The translations under genes and the position numbers were made by a program. Of a stretch of DNA of 53,913 nucleotides, positions 10,799 to 19,178 are shown piece by piece. The number at the start of each line of letters is the position of its first letter. The stretch's first letter is position 1. The notes beneath the pieces are model-generated. The model ran no database searches. It worked only from the letters and a program-made list of their open reading frames with translations, and had not been told where the DNA came from. Origin of the DNA: Lautropia mirabilis (GTDB lineage Bacteria > Pseudomonadota > Gammaproteobacteria > Burkholderiales > Burkholderiaceae_B); assembly GCA_945876565.1 (NCBI GenBank), contig CAMCOS010000015.1, positions 1 to 53,913 on the forward strand. The letters are read 5' to 3'.

Positions 10799-10823
10799 TA
10801 GTGCTCGACAACTTGGAAAGACA

Positions 10824-11369
10824 ATGACAGATAAAAAGGCAGCAGACGCTATCCGAATTATCAAGAAGTATCCGAATCGTCGTCTGTATGACACCCAGAC
10901 GAGCAGTTACATCACGCTGTCCGATGTCAAGCAGCTTGTATTGGAGAAAGAGAATTTCAAAGCTGTCGATGCCAAGTCGGGTGAAGAACTTACCCGCAGC
11001 ATCCTCTTGCAAATCATTTTGGAAGAGGAAAGTGGTGGTGTCCCCATGTTTTCATCGGAGATGCTAGCCCAGATCATCCGGTTTTATGGGCACGCCATGC
11101 AGGGCATGATGGGAGCCTATCTCGAGAAAAACTTGCAAGCCTTCAAAGAAATCCAGGACCGTATCACTGAACAGTCCCAAACGTTATACGGCGCAAAGTT
11201 CGGCCCGGAAGCATGGGCTCAGTTCATGAACATGCAAGCGCCGATGCTGCAAACGATGATGAACAATTACGTCGATCAAAGCAAGAACATGTTCGTTCAG
11301 ATGCAGGATCAGATGCAAGATCAGACGAGAGCGATGTTCTCGGGCTTTCCTTTCAAGCCCAAGGAGTAG
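10824..11369 (+). CDS. phaR: PHA synthesis repressor PhaR
   Basis: 181-aa regulator that binds both PHA polymer and phasin/PHA promoters (family knowledge). The N-terminal PHB/PHA accumulation regulator DNA-binding region is clear (IIKKYPNRRLYDTQTSSYITL), followed by the PHB_acc domain. The C-terminal region is Met/Gln-rich and amphipathic (FVQMQDQMQDQTRAMF). The ATG at 10824 is preceded by GGAAAG. The frame stays open upstream to 10734 through a low-complexity tandem repeat, which I do not treat as coding. Confidence 0.93.
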   Translation: MTDKKAADAIRIIKKYPNRRLYDTQTSSYITLSDVKQLVLEKENFKAVDAKSGEELTRSILLQIILEEESGGVPMFSSEMLAQIIRFYGHAMQGMMGAYLEKNLQAFKEIQDRITEQSQTLYGAKFGPEAWAQFMNMQAPMLQTMMNNYVDQSKNMFVQMQDQMQDQTRAMFSGFPFKPKE

Positions 11370-11379
11370 TGGCTGAGTG

Positions 11380-11410
11380 ACTGAGTGACTCAGTGGCTAG
11401 GCTTTATTTG
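11380..11410 (+). terminator. Weak hairpin between convergent phaR and the M23 gene
   Basis: ACTGAG and CTCAGT form a 6-bp stem with a 3-nt loop (11380-11394), followed by a partly T-rich stretch. It overlaps short TGAGTGAC tandem repeats. Placement between convergent genes fits a terminator, but the stem is short. Confidence 0.3.
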
Positions 11411-11413
11411 TCA

Positions 11414-12283
11414 CTAACGGCGCAAGAATAAAGCTGGGTCCACTCGAGCGTTATTGATGCTCACATTCCAGTGTAAGTGTGGTCCCGTTGAGCGTCCCGT
11501 ATTGCCAACTAGGCCGACTGTTTCACCGCGATTGACCAAATCGCCTGGCAGCAGTTCAATCTGCGACAGGTGACAGAACATGCTGATGACGCCTTGGCCG
11601 TGATCAATAAAAATCGTCAGGCCGTTGAAATAGTAGTTACCGATCAATAGCACCCGACCGTCGGCGGGGGATTTGACGGGTGTGCCGGTTGGTGCAGCGA
11701 AATCAAGTCCAGAGTGCGGGTTGCGCGGCTCGCCATTAAAAAAACGCTGAAGCCCAAATGGGCTAGACAGACGTCCTGGCACCGGTGGATCAAAGATCAA
11801 GTTTGATGGCACAGTGTCGCTATAGACGGCATAAGCAGCACGTTGTTCGTCTAGCTCCCATTTGATGCGCTCAAGTATTTTGGGCGAGGGACTAACCATC
11901 GCCCGGTCTTTGAGGGTGATGTGCTGGCTTTTATATTTGAATGGTTTGATTTCAATTGGCACCGATGTCTGACTGTTTGGTGATGCGCTGACTGTCAAAG
12001 ATAATGGGCCAGGCTTAGTGTCTAGGGCAATGCCAACCACCGCCCACCACGAGTCTGCGTCTGGCAAGACAAGCACCTGATGACCGTTAAGGTAAACCGC
12101 TGGCGCAGTGGTCGAGTCTGCGCGCGGCATGACCGGCACAATCGCCACTCCACCCGGCACAGGTCGATGCAGTTGCTGGCGCCATTGCGCCACGTTGTCA
12201 TTGTTTGCCTGTGCGGCAACGATCGGTAACACTGCCATGCAAAGACCGATGAATAGCCCTATTAGCCAGTGCTTGCTATGCAT
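11414..12283 (-). CDS. Secreted M23 family (LytM-type) metallopeptidase
   Basis: 289-aa periplasmic protein with an N-terminal signal peptide (hydrophobic core, then AAQANN). The C-terminal LytM domain keeps the zinc site: HSGLDFAAPTGTPV supplies His and Asp, and GPHLHWNVS supplies the HxH. It is therefore probably an active endopeptidase rather than an EnvC/NlpD-type degenerate activator. The N-terminal half looks like a beta-rich domain of the kind seen in similar proteins. It starts 2 bases after the stop of the upstream MOSC gene, so the two form an operon. Confidence 0.88.
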   Translation of the reverse strand: MHSKHWLIGLFIGLCMAVLPIVAAQANNDNVAQWRQQLHRPVPGGVAIVPVMPRADSTTAPAVYLNGHQVLVLPDADSWWAVVGIALDTKPGPLSLTVSASPNSQTSVPIEIKPFKYKSQHITLKDRAMVSPSPKILERIKWELDEQRAAYAVYSDTVPSNLIFDPPVPGRLSSPFGLQRFFNGEPRNPHSGLDFAAPTGTPVKSPADGRVLLIGNYYFNGLTIFIDHGQGVISMFCHLSQIELLPGDLVNRGETVGLVGNTGRSTGPHLHWNVSINNARVDPALFLRR

Positions 12284-12285
12284 GG

Positions 12286-13158
12286 TCAGTACCCATCCAT
12301 TCGGTAGTGCGCACTAAAAGGCATGCCAATGGCTAACTGACCCGTGGCCTTTGAGCGAACCACAGCGTTCATGGCAAAGCACACGGCGTGGTCCATCGAC
12401 GGCAGCCGACGATAGGTCGCCAGCACCTGCCCAATCTCGGGCTCTTTGATGGAGGTGTCCGGATTGATATCGGGGATTTGGCAGCGAGGGCACGGTTTAA
12501 CCAGTTCAAGCGCCAGTGTTTGCGTGCCAACTTCAAAATGCAAAGTCTTCAGCAAATCTTCATCGTGAGCCGTTAGGCCATCAATGACCAAGTTGGGGCG
12601 AAATCGCCTGGCGTCTACGGGCTCGGCGCCGTGTTCCATCAGACGCTCGTTAAATTGCCTTAAGCTGGACTCGGAAAGAACATTGACGGCAAATCCATCG
12701 GCAAACTGCAGACCTGCCGGTGTCGGTGCGCTCCAGACACTGTCGGATAACCTGTTTTGCTTAGGGTCAAACTGCACCAGGCGGAAATGCCGGCCTGGTA
12801 TCTCAAGAAACTCATCGAGCCATTGGGCAGCCGTGTCTCCCATGTCCAGTGCAGGCAGTCTGTCATTCCAGATGTTGACTGTGATTTGCTTGGCTTGGGG
12901 CGCGGCAAAAGGCACGCTGATGGTAGGCAGGCCTGGCGCAGACAGCCCAAGACAAAGCTCGCCAATCTCGGGCTCGATCCACGCCAAGTGCGGAATCTGG
13001 CGTTGGGTTTGGAACTGCCCCTTATCGTCGACGATGAGCCACTGGCGATCATGTGTCAGGCCTAGTGGCGTCAGAATGGACTGACCAAGCGCCACGCCGG
13101 CACAAGATTTGATAGGATATACGAAGATTTGAGTCAGCGTGCCTGTGATGTCAGCCAT
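12286..13158 (-). CDS. MOSC domain protein (YcbX/mARC-like)
   Basis: 290-aa protein with an N-terminal MOSC beta-barrel (IFVYPIKSCAGVALG, DRQWLIVD) and a C-terminal MOSC domain containing RFRPNLVIDG and the Cys-bearing segment KPCPRCQIPDINPDT. Family members bind molybdenum cofactor and reduce N-hydroxylated compounds. Unlike E. coli YcbX there is no C-terminal ferredoxin domain, so electrons must come from another protein. The substrate is unknown. Confidence 0.88.
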   Translation of the reverse strand: MADITGTLTQIFVYPIKSCAGVALGQSILTPLGLTHDRQWLIVDDKGQFQTQRQIPHLAWIEPEIGELCLGLSAPGLPTISVPFAAPQAKQITVNIWNDRLPALDMGDTAAQWLDEFLEIPGRHFRLVQFDPKQNRLSDSVWSAPTPAGLQFADGFAVNVLSESSLRQFNERLMEHGAEPVDARRFRPNLVIDGLTAHDEDLLKTLHFEVGTQTLALELVKPCPRCQIPDINPDTSIKEPEIGQVLATYRRLPSMDHAVCFAMNAVVRSKATGQLAIGMPFSAHYRMDGY

Positions 13159-13248
13159 GGTTTCAATCGCAATCTGCCTGCCTGAAATGATGCACAGGTT
13201 AAACCTTTTGCATGCACAGGTGTTAACTCATGAGAAAGGGATACAACA

Positions 13249-13731
13249 ATGCCATCATTTGATGTGGTTTCGGAAGTAGAAAAGCACGAACTGACGAATG
13301 CGGTTGATCAGGCTAATCGTGAGCTTGTTAACCGTTTTGACTTTAAGGGCATAAACGCCAAGTTTGAGCTCAATGAGTACGTGATCACGCAGCACGCGCC
13401 GAGTGCCTTTCAACTCAAGCAGATGATGGATGTCTTGCGCGCGCGTGTCAGTGCCCGTGGCATTGATGTTCGCTGTCTGGATGCGGCTGATCCGATCGAA
13501 AATCTCGGTGGGGCCCGCCAGTTGGTGACAGTCCAGCAGGGGATTGATCAACCCACTGCCAAAAAACTGGTCGCTGCGCTTAAAGCCGCCAAAACCAAAG
13601 TCGATACCCAGATTAATGGTGACAAGTTGCGAGTGACTGGCAAAAAGCGTGACGATCTGCAAGCGGCGATCGCTTTGCTTAAAACGGTTGAAGTTGAGCG
13701 CCCGCTGCAGTTCAACAATTTCCGCGATTAA
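13249..13731 (+). CDS. yajQ: YajQ family nucleotide-binding protein
   Basis: 160-aa UPF0234 protein. The start MPSFDVVSEV and the conserved NRFDFKG and KRDDLQAAIALLK segments are diagnostic. Members bind nucleotides; in Xanthomonas a homologue binds cyclic di-GMP and works with a transcription factor. The Shine-Dalgarno AAAGGG precedes the ATG. It stands alone between a divergent MOSC gene and a convergent oxidoreductase gene. Confidence 0.95.
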   Translation: MPSFDVVSEVEKHELTNAVDQANRELVNRFDFKGINAKFELNEYVITQHAPSAFQLKQMMDVLRARVSARGIDVRCLDAADPIENLGGARQLVTVQQGIDQPTAKKLVAALKAAKTKVDTQINGDKLRVTGKKRDDLQAAIALLKTVEVERPLQFNNFRD

Positions 13732-13751
13732 GCCGCCGCTTGCACTGATTG

Positions 13752-14864
13752 CTATCGTTGTCCTAGGCTGGCGTTCTCAAATAGGTGCTTAAGCTCTCGC
13801 GGTTGAGATCGCCAGTATTGTGGCGGTGCGCTGACGGTCGCACCGAGTTTCGCCGCGGCATGCCAGCCCCAGCGCGGATCATAAAGCATGCCGCGGGCCA
13901 AGGCGATCATGTCAGCGTCCCCGGCTTGCAGGATCTCTTGAGCCTGCTCAGGCTCGGTGATGAGCCCAACTGCCATGGTCGGCATTCCAGCGGCTGCCTT
14001 GATGGCGCGTGCCATGGGAACTTGATACCCGGGCTCGAGTTTGATTTTCTGAGCGATTGAGACCCCACCGCTCGAGACATCAATAAAGTCGCAACCCAGC
14101 GCTTTGATGGATTTGGCGAGCTCAATGCTTTCTTGAACGTTCCAGCCATTGTCGACCCAGTCGCTTGCCGAAATTCGAATGCCCAGCGTAAAGTTGGGGC
14201 TCACTGCGCCTCGAATGGCTTCAAATACCTCGAGGACAAACCGCATGCGGTTCTCAAGGCTGCCACCGTACTGGTCGATGCGCTGATTGGAGATCGGCGA
14301 GAGAAACTGATGCAGCAAGTAGCCGTGCGCAGCATGCAGCTCGATGCCATCCAAGCCCAGGCGTTCGGCTCTTTTTGCGGCGTCAACAAAAGCCTCTCGA
14401 ATGCGTGTTAGGCCATCCTGGTCGAGCGCTGACGGCGCAATCTCGGTCTCATTGTGAGGGATTGCGCTGGGTGCAACCGTTTGCCAAGTCGTGGCGGCCT
14501 CGGGCAGTTGCTGCCCACCTTCCCAGGGCCGTGCGCTCGCTGCCTTGCGGCCTGCGTGGGCAAGCTGGATGAAAAGTCTCGTGTTTGACACGTTGCGCAC
14601 GGCTTGCAACACCCGAGCCAGGGCGGCCTCGTTGCTGTCGTTCCAGAGTCCCAAGCATCCTGGCGTGATCCGACCCTGCGGCTCGACGGCAGTGGCCTCC
14701 AGAATCACCAAGCCGGCCCCGGACATGGCCATGTTGCCCAAGTGCATTATGTGCCAATCGGTGGCATCGCCATCGACGGCGCAATACTGGCACATGGGGG
14801 CCACGACGATGCGGTTTGCTAGCTTGGTGTTTCCGATTTCGATCGGGCTAAAAAGCATGCTCAT
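13752..14864 (-). CDS. Old Yellow Enzyme family NADPH dehydrogenase (YqjM/NamA-like)
   Basis: 370-aa FMN-dependent ene-reductase. The N-terminal APMCQYCAVDG carries the Cys typical of the YqjM subgroup. HAAHGYLLHQFLSP gives the substrate-binding His pair, and the C-terminal MIALARGMLYDPRW completes the TIM barrel. Length fits the thermophilic-like OYE class. The start is the ATG at 14864; a second ATG two codons inside is possible. It is convergent with yajQ. The physiological substrate is not inferable. Confidence 0.92.
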   Translation of the reverse strand: MSMLFSPIEIGNTKLANRIVVAPMCQYCAVDGDATDWHIMHLGNMAMSGAGLVILEATAVEPQGRITPGCLGLWNDSNEAALARVLQAVRNVSNTRLFIQLAHAGRKAASARPWEGGQQLPEAATTWQTVAPSAIPHNETEIAPSALDQDGLTRIREAFVDAAKRAERLGLDGIELHAAHGYLLHQFLSPISNQRIDQYGGSLENRMRFVLEVFEAIRGAVSPNFTLGIRISASDWVDNGWNVQESIELAKSIKALGCDFIDVSSGGVSIAQKIKLEPGYQVPMARAIKAAAGMPTMAVGLITEPEQAQEILQAGDADMIALARGMLYDPRWGWHAAAKLGATVSAPPQYWRSQPRELKHLFENASLGQR

Positions 14865-15072
14865 GTTCGTTTTAATCCGAAGTTGACTCGATGTTCGGTT
14901 TTAACAGAGCGCATGGGTGCTGACTAGGCATTGCGGGTTGGTGCATGCTCGGTACACCTTAGTTTTTGCGCCTGCGATTAGGGGTCACGATGTTGATCAA
15001 TGACAGTGATATGCGGGTTCAGATTATTCAGGGTTAAAAGCAGTGCTTTGGGGGCTAAAAGTCTTAATTTGG

Positions 15073-15101
15073 TTGACATATTCGACAGTTACAGTGATAG
15101 T
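15073..15101 (+). promoter_or_regulatory. Candidate promoter of the tandem secreted genes
   Basis: A perfect TTGACA (15073-15078) is followed after 17 bp by GATAGT (four of six consensus bases), 60 bases before the first gene's ATG. Confidence 0.5.
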
Positions 15102-15160
15102 AGGCGGGTGTGGCGTCATGTTTGATACCCCAACGGCATACTACGTTCAGGAGAGTTTCA

Positions 15161-15607
15161 ATGAAGTTAAAGTCTCTGCTTGCTGCTGCCGTGATCGGCT
15201 CGACAGTTGTCTTGGGTGGCGTTGCTTCAGCCGAAGCCTTGAAGCCCAGTGGCACCGTTAAGATCGATCAGACCCAAGTCGGTTTTATTATCGGGGGTAG
15301 TTTCGGCGGTGGTGAACTGACTTTTGATGGCAAGACGCATAACTTTAAGCTCGGCGGCTTGAGCCTCGGTGGCAACATTGGCGCTTCACAGCTAGAGGCT
15401 GCGGGTGAGGTCTATAACTTGAAGAATATTGAGGATTTTCCCGGTAACTACCTGGCCACCGGCGGGCAGGCTGTGCTAGGTGGTGGTGTGGGCGGCATGC
15501 AGTTGCAAAACGCCAAGGGTGTGGTCTTGCGTCTACAGGCAACGGCGAAAGGCGTTCAATTTAACGTCGGTGCCGGTGGCATCAACATCTATTTCGACAA
15601 GAAGTAA
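15161..15607 (+). CDS. Secreted glycine-rich beta protein, first of two paralogues
   Basis: 148 aa with a clear signal peptide (MKLKSLLAAAVIGSTVV, cleavage likely after ASA). The mature part is a regular Gly/hydrophobic beta pattern (VGFIIGGSFGGGELTFDG, GEVYNLKNIEDFPG, GGVGGMQLQNAKGVVLRL). The spacing reminds me of the DUF1134/EipA family of small periplasmic barrels of alphaproteobacteria, but this is memory only and uncertain. The ATG at 15161 follows AGGAG. The next gene is a tandem paralogue 47 bases downstream. Function unknown; periplasmic location is likely. Confidence 0.85.
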   Translation: MKLKSLLAAAVIGSTVVLGGVASAEALKPSGTVKIDQTQVGFIIGGSFGGGELTFDGKTHNFKLGGLSLGGNIGASQLEAAGEVYNLKNIEDFPGNYLATGGQAVLGGGVGGMQLQNAKGVVLRLQATAKGVQFNVGAGGINIYFDKK

Positions 15608-15654
15608 TGCCTCGGTGAAAACTGTACGACAATTTTCAACACAAAGGTAAGTCA

Positions 15655-16110
15655 ATGACATCGCTTTCTATGAAACGCTGGTTTGGTTCCTTGGCTGCAG
15701 TCGGTGCCTTGGTCTTGGCCGGTGGCGCAGTGGCCGAAACGCCTAAGAAGCCTGTGGCCCAAGTCAGTATCGACGAAACGCAGTTTGGCTTTATCGTTGG
15801 CGGCAGCGCCGGTGGCGGTGTGCTGACATTTGATGGCAAAAAGTACCCCTTCAAAATGGGTGGCATTAGCCTGGGTGCCAATATTGGTATCTCCAAGTTC
15901 TCGGCGGTCGGTGATGTTTATGACATGAAGGATGTGTCTCAGTTTGCCGGCACCTACGCTCGATTGACTGGCTCAGTTGCGCTAGGCGGCGGCGTCGGTG
16001 ACATGACACTGCAAAACCAAAATGGCGTGATCATGACCTTAAAGGGTACAACGCAAGGCATCCAGCTTAATGCGGGTGCCAGTGGTGTCACTGTAACGTT
16101 AGAGAAGTAG
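15655..16110 (+). CDS. Secreted glycine-rich beta protein, second paralogue
   Basis: 151 aa with an N-terminal signal peptide ending near GGAVAET. It aligns along its whole length with the preceding protein: FGFIVGGSAGGGVLTFDGK, GDVYDMKDVSQFAG, GGVGDMTLQNQNGVIMTL. The pair therefore arose by tandem duplication and has since diverged well beyond half of its positions. An internal ATG (five codons later) is an alternative start. A terminator-like hairpin follows, so the two genes probably form one transcription unit. Confidence 0.85.
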   Translation: MTSLSMKRWFGSLAAVGALVLAGGAVAETPKKPVAQVSIDETQFGFIVGGSAGGGVLTFDGKKYPFKMGGISLGANIGISKFSAVGDVYDMKDVSQFAGTYARLTGSVALGGGVGDMTLQNQNGVIMTLKGTTQGIQLNAGASGVTVTLEK

Positions 16111-16133
16111 TTTTTGCACCGCTTTCATGCATG

Positions 16134-16164
16134 ATGGGCTTGCCTCGGGTAGGCCCAATTTTTT
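16134..16164 (+). terminator. Rho-independent terminator after the tandem secreted genes
   Basis: TGGGCTTGCC pairs with GGTAGGCCCA (two G-U pairs, short loop) and is followed by an AATTTTTT tract. Confidence 0.65.
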
Positions 16165-16287
16165 GGGTAGATCAAGACTATGCGCTTGACTCATTGCTGC
16201 CTTGCATACTGACCAGACAATCTCCGATGCGCTCAGGCATACTTCAGTGCCGCTTAACAACACTGTAAATAGCAGAGGGTTGCTGTT

Positions 16288-17565
16288 GTGAGTTCGATTC
16301 GCTTGGGTTGCATTGCTGATGACTTTACCGGTGCAACTGATCTGGCCAACAACCTGGTCCGCGCCGGGATGCGCGTGGTGCAAACCGTCGGCGTACCAAA
16401 AGAGGGACTGACCGAGTCAGTTGATGCGGTCGTGGTGTCCCTCAAGTCCCGAACAATCGCGCCTGAACAGGCCGTTGCGCAGTCTTTGGATGCGCTCGCT
16501 TGGCTGCAGGTGCATGGGGCCACACAGATTTATTTCAAATACTGTTCCACATTCGATTCCACCGACCAAGGCAATATTGGGCCCGTGGCTGATGCCTTGA
16601 TGAAAGCACTCGATGCGAGTTTCACCATCGCCACGCCGGCGTTTCCTGACGCCGGCCGCACGGTGTACCAGGGTTACTTGTTCGTGGGTGACGTGCTACT
16701 CGATGAGAGTGGGATGCAAGACCATCCTTTGACGCCCATGCGAGACCCCAACCTGGTGCGGGTTTTAAAGCCCCAGACTGAGCATGAGGTTGGGCTGGTC
16801 AGCTATCGCGCCACCATGCATAGTGCCGAGGCTGTTGCTAACCGGTTTGAAGAACTCAAACAACAGGGTGTGGGCATTGCGATTGTTGATGCGGTTGGCA
16901 ATGACGATTTACTGCGCATTGGTAAAGCCTCGGCTGACCTAAAAATGGTGACTGGCGGCTCGGGTCTGGCTATTGGCTTACCAGCAAACTTTGGCATTGA
17001 GCCGAATGTGTTGGCAGCTCGATTGCCCAATCCAGTTGGTAATCGCGCCATTATCTGCGGTAGCTGCTCGCGAGCTACTCAGGCGCAGGTCGCTGATTTC
17101 ATCAGCCGAGGTGGGCAAGCCATCGCTTTAGATCCTGTGCTTTTGAGTAAAGATGCATTGAGCCTTGAGATGTATCGCCTGCAAGCGCTAGAGTCGTTGG
17201 CATCTGGGCCGGTGCTGGTTTATTCGACCACCACGCCAGCGCAACTTGCACAGGTTCAGGCTGCGCTTGGTGCGATGCATGCTGGCGAAATGGTGGAAAG
17301 TTGGTTGGCTGGCATTGCTTGCGCCCTGGTGCAGGCTGGTGTTGGTCAGCTCATTGTGGCGGGTGGCGAGACATCGGGTGCGGTGGTGCAGGCCTTAGGT
17401 ATTGAACAGTTGCGCATAGGACAGCAAATCGATCCGGGCGTACCTTGGTGTCACGGGGTTGCTCGGTTTGGGAGCGATTCAATGCCGATTCATATCAGTC
17501 TGAAGTCAGGCAATTTCGGCGGGATGGATTTCTTTACCCGTGCTTTTGAGGTGCTGGTTAAATGA
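16288..17565 (+). CDS. otnK: 3-oxo-tetronate kinase OtnK (DUF1537)
   Basis: 425-aa four-carbon acid sugar kinase. The N-terminal LGCIADDFTGATDLANNL is diagnostic, the middle has the PAFPDAGRTVYQGYLFVGD segment, and the C-terminal nucleotide-binding part contains VAGGETSGAVVQALG. It phosphorylates 3-oxo-tetronate ahead of the aldolase OtnC in tetronate catabolism (family knowledge). The GTG start is preceded by GAGGG. Its stop overlaps otnC (ATGA). No transporter or regulator for the pathway is adjacent. Confidence 0.92.
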   Translation: MSSIRLGCIADDFTGATDLANNLVRAGMRVVQTVGVPKEGLTESVDAVVVSLKSRTIAPEQAVAQSLDALAWLQVHGATQIYFKYCSTFDSTDQGNIGPVADALMKALDASFTIATPAFPDAGRTVYQGYLFVGDVLLDESGMQDHPLTPMRDPNLVRVLKPQTEHEVGLVSYRATMHSAEAVANRFEELKQQGVGIAIVDAVGNDDLLRIGKASADLKMVTGGSGLAIGLPANFGIEPNVLAARLPNPVGNRAIICGSCSRATQAQVADFISRGGQAIALDPVLLSKDALSLEMYRLQALESLASGPVLVYSTTTPAQLAQVQAALGAMHAGEMVESWLAGIACALVQAGVGQLIVAGGETSGAVVQALGIEQLRIGQQIDPGVPWCHGVARFGSDSMPIHISLKSGNFGGMDFFTRAFEVLVK

Positions 17566-18257
17566 ACTACCCGGATTTGACCCAAGCGTTATTGCCTTAC
17601 GCAGAAAAAATCATACAGGCTGGTGCGAGCCTTCATGCCCGTGGGTATGTGCATGGCACCACTGGTAACATCAGTGTCCGAGTGCAAACAGAAGAGTTTT
17701 CTGGTTACTTGATCACCCCGACTGATGCTAGCTTGGGGCAACTGCAAGCGCATCGAATGTCAGCAGTCGACTTGGATGGTCACCAGAGATATGGCGACAG
17801 AGCCAGTAAAACAATTGCTTTGCATCGAGCGATCTATAGCGCTCAGCCGCAAGCCAATGCGGTGATACACACGCATTCGCATCACCTTGTGTTGTTAACG
17901 CTACTTGGGGTTTGGAAGGCATCTAGTGTCTTGCCGCCGATCACGCCATATCAGGTCATGAAAGTGGGTCCTGTACCCTTGATCGGCTATGCCGTGCCAG
18001 GGCACGAATCCATCGTCAAGGAAGTGGCTCAGCGCATTGAGGCTATGCAGACCAAAGGTGTTTCTTTGCGCGCTGTGATGTGTGATCGGCTTGGGCCCCA
18101 AGTTTGGCATCAGGATTTGTCCACTGCAATGGCTGTGCTAGAAGAACTAGAGCAAACTGCCCGGTTATGGATTGAGGCTGAGCGCTCGGTGCAGCCACTT
18201 GCGCGCAGTCAGCTCGATGCCTTGCGCGAGCGGTTTGGTTGCGTTTGGGCAGACTAG
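17562..18257 (+). CDS. otnC: OtnC-like class II aldolase, third metal His replaced
   Basis: 231-aa class II aldolase/adducin family protein, expected to decarboxylate 3-oxo-tetronate 4-phosphate. The catalytic Glu region precedes the first metal pair HTHSHH. At the position where relatives have NHGP, which carries the third zinc His, this protein reads DRLGP. Leu (codon 18090-18092) stands where His is expected; a His two residues past the following Val might compensate. Translation is coupled to otnK by ATGA. The 3' end overlaps the convergent SDR gene. Confidence 0.85.
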   Translation: MNYPDLTQALLPYAEKIIQAGASLHARGYVHGTTGNISVRVQTEEFSGYLITPTDASLGQLQAHRMSAVDLDGHQRYGDRASKTIALHRAIYSAQPQANAVIHTHSHHLVLLTLLGVWKASSVLPPITPYQVMKVGPVPLIGYAVPGHESIVKEVAQRIEAMQTKGVSLRAVMCDRLGPQVWHQDLSTAMAVLEELEQTARLWIEAERSVQPLARSQLDALRERFGCVWAD

Positions 18258-19048
18258 ACAACGCAAGCAGCAGACCCACCATCCATGCTGATGTTCACAC
18301 CGGTGATGTAGCTGGCTTGATCTGAGGCCAAAAATACCACCGCTTGCGCTATTTCCTGCGCGCTGGCCAATCGGCCAAGTGGAACCTTGGCGGTCGCTCG
18401 CTTCAGTGCTTCATTCATGTCAATGCCTTCTTGCTTGCAGGTCGCTTGTAGGCCTTCTTTAAGCCTTTCTGTCAGCGTTTGCCCCGGGTTGACTGCGTTG
18501 ACGCGCACACCTTGTGGGCCGAATGCTGCGGCCATGCCAGCTGTTGCCAGCATCAAGGCAGCATTGGCACTTCCGCCTGGCAAATGCACTGGGGCGGCTG
18601 TTTTACCGCCCGCACCGATGACATTGACAATTGCACCGCGACCACGTTTGGCCATTTGTTGGGCAACCGGATTCATGGTGTTGATGTAGGTAAAAAACTT
18701 TGCGTCTAGTGCGGCACGCCATGCCTGCGGCGTGAGTTCGGCCGCTGGCGTACGTTTGGCAGCACCGGCCGAGTTAACCAGGACGTCGATGTCACCGAAG
18801 TGAGCTTGTGCTTTGTCTAGCATCGCCTGAGCTGCGTCATGGTCAATGAGCTCAGCACGGTAGGCGGCGATGTCGGCATGGGCAAACTGCTCGAGCAGTT
18901 TGGTCTGAGCCGTTCTGAGATTGTCCAGGTTGCGTGAGACGATGCTCACGCGCGCACCTTCCTCGACAAAGGCCTGTGCACAGGCGAACCCAATGCCTTT
19001 GCTGCCGCCAGTAATGAGCACGTGCTTGCCCTTCAATTTCAAATCCAT
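18254..19048 (-). CDS. SDR family oxidoreductase lacking the classical YxxxK
   Basis: 264-aa Rossmann protein with an N-terminal TGGSKGIG cofactor motif, the NSAG motif and a C-terminal GVNISMDGG. At the active site, where classical SDRs have Ser and YxxxK, it reads VIGAGGK then GGSANAALM, so Tyr and Lys are absent. A recognised subgroup of SDRs shares this VIGAxG...GSAxNAALM pattern. The ATG at 19048 is preceded by AGGAG; a longer frame upstream lacks such a signal. It is divergent from a GNAT gene. Substrate unknown. Confidence 0.85.
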   Translation of the reverse strand: MDLKLKGKHVLITGGSKGIGFACAQAFVEEGARVSIVSRNLDNLRTAQTKLLEQFAHADIAAYRAELIDHDAAQAMLDKAQAHFGDIDVLVNSAGAAKRTPAAELTPQAWRAALDAKFFTYINTMNPVAQQMAKRGRGAIVNVIGAGGKTAAPVHLPGGSANAALMLATAGMAAAFGPQGVRVNAVNPGQTLTERLKEGLQATCKQEGIDMNEALKRATAKVPLGRLASAQEIAQAVVFLASDQASYITGVNISMDGGSAACVV

Positions 19049-19178
19049 TTCGGTCTCCTCGGTTGTTCTCAAAGCAATGGATAACGGCATTGGGGTGGCC
19101 ATCACAATTGGTACTATCTTCGCATGAAGCACAACATTGTTTCACTGTGTTGCGACGTAAAAAGGAGTCAGTCATCGC

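Noticed and set aside
10734-10823. N-terminal extension of PhaR through the tandem repeats
   Set aside because: The extension is low-complexity, uses a TTG start, and PhaR proteins begin near the ATG at 10824.
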